Positions 6,598 to 10,000 of a DNA stretch of 10,000 bases are shown piece by piece. The first letter of the stretch is position 1, and each line of letters opens with the position of its first letter. Source of the DNA: Rheinheimera sp. (GTDB taxonomy: Bacteria > Pseudomonadota > Gammaproteobacteria > Enterobacterales > Alteromonadaceae); assembly GCF_020217005.1 (NCBI RefSeq), contig NZ_JAIWOI010000195.1, positions 1 to 10,000 on the forward strand. The letters run 5' to 3'. The position numbers and the translations under genes were made by a program. The notes below the pieces were generated by a model. The model had not been told where the DNA came from, did no database searches, and was given only the letters and a program-made list of their open reading frames with translations.

Positions 6598-8073
6598 ATA
6601 AAGTACAGAAAGCAGCTGAGTATAGCTGGCGTGGTCATTCTGCTGGCCTCTTGTCAGCAGGTACAAACTGAGCCGATGACAGAACAAAAACCGGAACAAG
6701 GCAAAAGCTGGCTGGCCGGCGATCACCATGTGCACACGCATTACAGTGTGAAATGGGATAACTCTGTGTTTCCGCCAGCCCCTATTTTAGGTGGCGATGC
6801 TAAATATTCGATTCCGCTAAATGCGCAAATGGCGTCACATTACGGCTTAAGCTGGATGGTGATCACCGACCACGGTGGGCCAAATCGTGCCAAACTGGCG
6901 CTGGAGCAGGCGTACCCTGAACTTCTGGCTTCACGTAAAGCCTTACCGCAAATTCTGCAATTTTACGGCATGGAGTTTGATGTGCCAGGCAATAGCCCTG
7001 GCGGTCGCCATGCCAGTTTTATTATGCCGCACCGGCCAACCGAAGCTGAGCAGCTGTATCAAATCGAAAGCCGCTACAACGGCCGTCAGGGTGTACCGCC
7101 AGGACCAGAGAAAGCCGAAGATGCGTTTATGCTGCAGGCCTTAGAAGCCATGAATGCATTACCGGATAAACCTCTGTTGTTGGTGAATCACCCGGCGCGG
7201 TTAGCTACAGGTTTTCGCCAGTACAATAAAGTGACCCCAGCGCAACTGCGCGACTGGCAGGATATAGCGCCCGATGTGGTGATAGGTATGACGGGTGCTG
7301 AAGGCCATCAGGCGGCGACTTTAAATCCGGATGGCAGCACAGACCCAACCGCCATTCGTGGTGAATACCCGGATTATCCGACTATGGGTGGCTACGACCA
7401 GATGACGGCTCGTGTAGGTGGGGTGTGGGATAGTTTATTGAGTGAAGGCCGGCATTGGTGGGTGACAGGAGTGTCCGATAGTCATGGCCATTACACCGAT
7501 GGCTGGGCCGATTTCTGGCCAGGCCAATACGCCAAAACTTATGTCTATGCCGATAAAAACTACGACAGCATTTTTGCCGCACTCAAAGCTGGCCAGGTTT
7601 TTGTTACGACGGGTGATTTGATAGATGCGCTTTTTGTCGAAGTGGCGGTCAAAAACTCAGATAAAACCGCCACTGCAGGTCAGACGCTCAGCATCACACC
7701 ACAAGATGAGCTGGTGCTCAGAGTACGTTTTCGTGACCCTAACAGTAAAAACGGCGGTGGTTTTAACCCGGAAGTGCAGCGGGTGGACGTGATCCAGGGC
7801 CTGATCACAGGGCCGGTGAACAATCGTAACAGCGACGAAACAGCGGCCACCACAGTGACTAAACGTTTTTACTCAGCCGACTGGAGTAATAAAGACGGCT
7901 ACAGCCAGTTTGAAGTGCCACTGGGCAACGTCAGCAGCAGCCAGTATCTTCGTTTACGCGGTACCAACAATAAAAATGAGTTGGAACCAGAGCCTGATGC
8001 CAAAGGGGAAAACCCATGGCACGATTTATGGTTTTACAGCAATCCGGTGTTTATTAAAGTGGCTCAGGGCTAA
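6595..8073 (+). CDS. PHP-fold metal-dependent hydrolase, lipoprotein
   Basis: This 492-residue protein is a probable secreted metallohydrolase of the PHP superfamily, whose members usually hydrolyse phosphoesters with a two- or three-metal centre. The signal peptide has a lipobox, LASC (17-20), so Cys20 should be lipidated. Residue +2 is Gln rather than Asp, which favours the outer membrane, facing the periplasm. The full set of expected PHP metal ligands is visible in order: His45 and His47 in HVH, Asp92-His93 in ITDHGG, Glu127 in GMEFD, His139 in GGRHAS, His199 in VNHPAR, and Asp295 and His297 in GVSDSHGHY. The core domain covers about 38-345. Residues 345-490 look like an all-beta C-terminal extension. 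It is similar in layout to secreted CehA/McbA-like PHP proteins. It follows the TBDR on the same strand after 255 nt of repeats, so it may process the receptor's ligand or have its own promoter. The fold is confident; the substrate is unknown. Confidence 0.85.
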   Translation: MIKYRKQLSIAGVVILLASCQQVQTEPMTEQKPEQGKSWLAGDHHVHTHYSVKWDNSVFPPAPILGGDAKYSIPLNAQMASHYGLSWMVITDHGGPNRAKLALEQAYPELLASRKALPQILQFYGMEFDVPGNSPGGRHASFIMPHRPTEAEQLYQIESRYNGRQGVPPGPEKAEDAFMLQALEAMNALPDKPLLLVNHPARLATGFRQYNKVTPAQLRDWQDIAPDVVIGMTGAEGHQAATLNPDGSTDPTAIRGEYPDYPTMGGYDQMTARVGGVWDSLLSEGRHWWVTGVSDSHGHYTDGWADFWPGQYAKTYVYADKNYDSIFAALKAGQVFVTTGDLIDALFVEVAVKNSDKTATAGQTLSITPQDELVLRVRFRDPNSKNGGGFNPEVQRVDVIQGLITGPVNNRNSDETAATTVTKRFYSADWSNKDGYSQFEVPLGNVSSSQYLRLRGTNNKNELEPEPDAKGENPWHDLWFYSNPVFIKVAQG

Positions 8074-8096
8074 GCCCAATCTGGCTTAGTCTTTAG
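8070..8096. terminator. Shared terminator hairpin containing both convergent stop codons
   Basis: CTAAGCC (8070-8076) pairs perfectly with GGCTTAG (8083-8089) around loop CAATCT. The left arm includes the TAA stop of the PHP gene (8071-8073). The right arm includes the complementary-strand TAA stop of the VOC gene (8086-8088). On the plus strand TCTTTA follows, a weak T tail. The two genes have only 12 bases between their stops, so this hairpin is the only candidate terminator for both. Confidence 0.6.
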
Positions 8097-8445
8097 ACTC
8101 CGACCAGACCGCAAACTCGTTGCCGCTGGGTTTGGTGAAGTGAAAACGGCAGCCGCCAGGGAAGTCAAAAATAGGCTTAATCACAATGCCACCCTGTTGC
8201 TGGACTTTGGCTAAAGTGGCTCTGATATCTGCGCTGTAAAACACCAATAATGCTCCGCCTGTGGCCGCGGTGGAGCTTTGTTCTGAGCGGAAAAATCCAC
8301 CGTCTAAACCCTGATCAGAAAAGGCTGCGTAATCCGGGCCATAGTTGACAAAACTCCAGTCAAAAGCCGCGCTGAAAAATGCTTTGGTCGCTGTTAAATC
8401 TTTGGCGGGAAATTCGACGTAGTTTAGTTTTCCATCTTTGTGCAT
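8086..8445 (-). CDS. VOC (glyoxalase/bleomycin-resistance fold) family protein
   Basis: This 119-residue cytosolic protein has the vicinal-oxygen-chelate fold. It opens with KLNYVEFPAKDLTATKAFFSAAFDWSF, the typical first beta-alpha unit, followed by YAAFSD and GGFF strands. The second module reads LLVFYSADIRATLAKVQQQGG and ends RFHFTKPSGNEFAVWS, the usual C-terminal strand pair. Proteins of this short subgroup resemble 'glyoxalase-like' CFP-32 relatives; most have no proven reaction and dimerise to make the active site. Glu11 and the Glu in GNEFAVW sit where metal ligands often lie. The ATG at 8443-8445 has AAGGA 8 nt before it. It is the last gene of a probable three-gene leftward transcript, 35 nt after the HD-domain gene. 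Substrate unknown. Confidence 0.88.
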   Translation of the reverse strand: MHKDGKLNYVEFPAKDLTATKAFFSAAFDWSFVNYGPDYAAFSDQGLDGGFFRSEQSSTAATGGALLVFYSADIRATLAKVQQQGGIVIKPIFDFPGGCRFHFTKPSGNEFAVWSESKD

Positions 8446-8480
8446 TGTTCATTTCCTTTATTTAAAAACCAGTACCTTCA

Positions 8481-9014
8481 CTACCATTTAAACATGGGCA
8501 GAGGCTTGAGTGGATGCCTGACACAATGAGCGGCCGACAGCTGCACCAGCCGCCAGTGAAAACCAGCAGTGGGAAAGGCTTGATACAAGGCTCGCAGCAG
8601 AGCACGGTCCAGACCAAAATTAAGCAAACCCAGCGAAACATCTGTCCAGTCGGCTTTGCGAAAAGCCTCAGCCAGTTTATCGTCGTCACAGGTTGTGACT
8701 TTGTGATGTTCGCTGATCAATAAACTGATATCTGCCGACCAGTCCGCCAGGCCTTGTTGCTGCAGATAATGCTGAGCTAAAGCTACGGACGGGTCTATGT
8801 AGTCGAAGTTATCGCAGGCCCAAATGGCCAGATCATGAAAAGCACAGGCTATAGCAATTTTTTCCAGTGACTGATTTGAGTGGTCAGAATGCCAAAACGC
8901 CAGATTCAGTACACGGTAACAATGATGACGATAAGCGGTAAAATCCTTGCCTATGTCCTGTTCATAGTTGTGCAGCAGCAGGTCCAGCAAATCATGTTTA
9001 TTGATAATATTCAC
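8481..9014 (-). CDS. HD-domain protein, probable metal-dependent phosphohydrolase
   Basis: This 177-residue soluble protein of the HD superfamily typically hydrolyses nucleotides or phosphoesters with bound metal. The ligand pattern is His31 in YRHHCYRV, His60-Asp61 in ACAFHDLAIW, and Asp122 in KADWTD, with a further His pair, His103-His104, in SEHHK, as in predicted-hydrolase members related to HD proteins of unknown substrate. The helical content and lack of signal or membrane segments fit a cytosolic enzyme. The start is GTG (9012-9014). A TAA stop lies directly before it in frame, so no earlier start is possible, and no other Met occurs before residue 174. AGGA lies 10 nt upstream. It follows the XRE-DUF805 gene by 30 nt and precedes the VOC gene by 35 nt, suggesting one operon. 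It lacks the extra motifs of ppGpp hydrolases or HD-GYP proteins, so I do not assign a substrate. Confidence 0.83.
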   Translation of the reverse strand: MNIINKHDLLDLLLHNYEQDIGKDFTAYRHHCYRVLNLAFWHSDHSNQSLEKIAIACAFHDLAIWACDNFDYIDPSVALAQHYLQQQGLADWSADISLLISEHHKVTTCDDDKLAEAFRKADWTDVSLGLLNFGLDRALLRALYQAFPTAGFHWRLVQLSAAHCVRHPLKPLPMFKW

Positions 9015-9044
9015 TTACTTTTGTTCCTGAGGCTCAATTTCTTT

Positions 9045-9599
9045 TTATGCCCGGCTATCCGCCCTGGGCGGCGTGGACAAGGTAGGTTGTATGCTGTCTT
9101 TGGCCATAAAAAACAATACCACCACAAAGCCAAAAGGGACGAGATACATCATTTGCCACCAGACATTTTGTCCTGCGTCATTCAGTCTGCGTGTGCCTAC
9201 AGCCAAAAATGGCAACAGAATAAGTACAGTGACAAACAGCCTTAATACCGGGCTGATAATTTCTGCAAGCGCACTAATCAGCAATACAAAAACTAAAAAC
9301 CACCAGTACTGATACTTGCTGGCTGTGCCGGAAAAATCTGCGAACTGTATAAAACACTCTTTGACCACTGTAACAGGATTAGGAGAGCTCACTTGCGAAA
9401 CTTCGTGTTCCAACAGCAAGCTGTTAGCCGTTACTGCAAACACAGCAGCTAAGGCCCGCACTGATTCAATAGACGCATTGCCCGTATTTTCCAGCCGCTG
9501 AATGGTACGCAGGTTCAGACCACAAGCTGCTGCCAGTTGCTCCTGTGACCATTGCTTGTCAGTTCTTAGTTTTTTTACCAGTTCTGCATTAATTTTCAT
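9045..9599 (-). CDS. XRE-type HTH protein fused to a DUF805 membrane domain
   Basis: This 184-residue two-domain protein begins with an XRE/Cro-type helix-turn-helix (about 4-62). The sequence WSQEQLAAACGLNLRTIQRLENTG (17-40) shows the classic SQEQLA...GLNLRTIQRLE pattern of DNA binding. Residues 80-168 match DUF805: FADFSGTASKYQYWWF at the start, hydrophobic segments at about 99-118, 120-135 and 150-166, and the signature RRLNDAG (137-143) before WW. The protein should sit in the inner membrane with its HTH in the cytosol, a layout suited to a one-component membrane regulator. The ATG at 9597-9599 is chosen because the HTH begins at once. In-frame ATG (9615-9617) and TTG (9642-9644) codons would add 6 or 15 residues with no domain match. 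It is likely the first gene of the XRE-HD-VOC transcript. The signal sensed and the target genes are not known. Confidence 0.87.
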   Translation of the reverse strand: MKINAELVKKLRTDKQWSQEQLAAACGLNLRTIQRLENTGNASIESVRALAAVFAVTANSLLLEHEVSQVSSPNPVTVVKECFIQFADFSGTASKYQYWWFLVFVLLISALAEIISPVLRLFVTVLILLPFLAVGTRRLNDAGQNVWWQMMYLVPFGFVVVLFFMAKDSIQPTLSTPPRADSRA

Positions 9600-9657
9600 G
9601 GCTTCGATACCTTGCATTGACCCATAGACGCAAAGATAACTCAAATAACGACTGCAG

Positions 9658-9690
9658 GTTACGGCAAAGCTACGACAACGCTACGACAGC
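9658..9690. repeat. Three tandem 11-nt direct repeats upstream of the HTH gene
   Basis: Units at 9658-9668, 9669-9679 and 9680-9690 follow GYTACGRCAAC. Units 2 and 3 differ at one base; unit 1 matches unit 2 at 8 of 11. The 11-nt period is about one helical turn. The array lies 60-90 nt upstream of the ATG of the XRE-DUF805 gene, in the 94-nt gap after the serine hydrolase gene, and is a candidate binding site for that regulator. I could not place a convincing promoter beside it. Confidence 0.5.
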
Positions 9691-9693
9691 AAG

Positions 9694-10000
9694 CTATTTC
9701 ACTGTTGTTGGCTGCCAGAAGTTCTTATTGCCATATTCCCAGTGCCACGGTAGTCCGGTTGGACCAAGAATAAAATCGACCAAATAAGGAATAGCCCTTT
9801 CTGCACGCAAGTCATTGCCCAGTATCACCACGCAACGTTGACTGGCCTCCAGACAGACCAGCATATTGCCGGTGGAATCATTGTGACCACCTTTAAAAAA
9901 GCCTTTGCCCTGAGGGCCGTTAAATACCACAACACCAAGACCGGCATATAAATCAGGCCGTTGTTGGTCTGCCGGCACTTCGGCTTGTAAGGTGGGGAAC
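9694..10000 (-). CDS. Probable serine beta-lactamase-family hydrolase, C-terminal part
   Basis: The frame is open to the window's right edge, so only the last 102 residues are seen; the gene begins beyond base 10000. The visible segment resembles the C-terminal end of class C beta-lactamase/penicillin-binding-type serine hydrolases: YAGLGVVVFNG (the strand before the third motif), FFKGGHND (in the place of the KTG/HxG triad), NMLVCLEASQRCVVILGNDLRAE (the paired strands after it), and a final helix IPYLVDFILG. A tail resembling those of secreted members follows, with LPWHWEYG. The catalytic SxxK and YxN motifs would be in the missing part, so activity cannot be judged. It is on the same strand as the XRE-DUF805 gene with a 94-nt gap and may or may not share its transcript. 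The family is fairly likely; the substrate is unknown. Confidence 0.62.
   Translation of the reverse strand, partial: FPTLQAEVPADQQRPDLYAGLGVVVFNGPQGKGFFKGGHNDSTGNMLVCLEASQRCVVILGNDLRAERAIPYLVDFILGPTGLPWHWEYGNKNFWQPTTVK

Noticed and set aside
6372..6671. Plus-strand open frame of about 99 codons across the repeat region
   Set aside because: It runs through intergenic repeats and hairpins and then overlaps the PHP lipoprotein in another frame; its composition simply reflects the repeats.
8880..9245. Plus-strand open frame of 121 codons opposite the HD and XRE-DUF805 genes
   Set aside because: It lies antisense to two genes with clear domain motifs, and its translation shows no recognisable family.
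9658..9690. Possible CRISPR or phage-type iteron array
   Set aside because: The units are only 11 nt, directly abutting with no spacers, and there are only three; no cas or replication gene is nearby.

Overview
The window looks like a stretch of gammaproteobacterial chromosome of the Alteromonadales/Rheinheimera type. The basis is a near-balanced base composition, very large TonB-dependent receptors (TBDRs) of the 'TonB-Xanth-Caul' style, a DUF3297 protein, and dispersed hairpin-rich intergenic repeats. The assignment comes from protein style and memory of such genomes, not from a marker gene. No RNA gene, insertion sequence, prophage gene or CRISPR array was seen.

Layout. Positions 1-2367 (+) hold the 3' seven-eighths of a TBDR whose N-terminus lies before the window. 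A structured gap with three hairpins (2414-2486) separates it from a convergent DUF3297 gene (2497-2760, -). A divergent promoter region follows, then a membrane-anchored FKBP-type prolyl isomerase (2956-3426, +). A second, complete TBDR (3637-6339, +) is a close paralogue of the first. Next comes a repeat-rich gap (6340-6594) with two copies of a ~70-nt unit, one interrupted by a hairpin insert, and a further 10-bp-stem hairpin just before the ribosome binding site of the next gene. That gene (6595-8073, +) encodes a PHP-fold metallohydrolase lipoprotein that starts at TTG. A compact hairpin holding both stop codons ends it and the convergent leftward operon.

The leftward genes, in order of transcription, are the C-terminal part of a probable serine beta-lactamase-family hydrolase (9694-10000, open at the window edge), an XRE-type HTH protein fused to a DUF805 membrane domain (9045-9599), an HD-domain protein (8481-9014) and a small VOC-fold protein (8086-8445). 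The last three have short gaps (30 and 35 nt) and probably form one transcript. Three 11-nt direct repeats lie just upstream of the HTH gene.

How it may work together. The two TBDRs would import a bulky or scarce substrate through the outer membrane. The periplasmic or outer-membrane PHP lipoprotein downstream of the second receptor could hydrolyse that substrate, perhaps by removing phosphate. This pairing is inferred from position only. No clearly new defence or mobile system is visible. The most unusual items are the duplicated receptor bracketing unrelated genes, the interrupted intergenic repeat, the shared stop-codon terminator, and the membrane-linked HTH regulator with its upstream 11-nt repeats.
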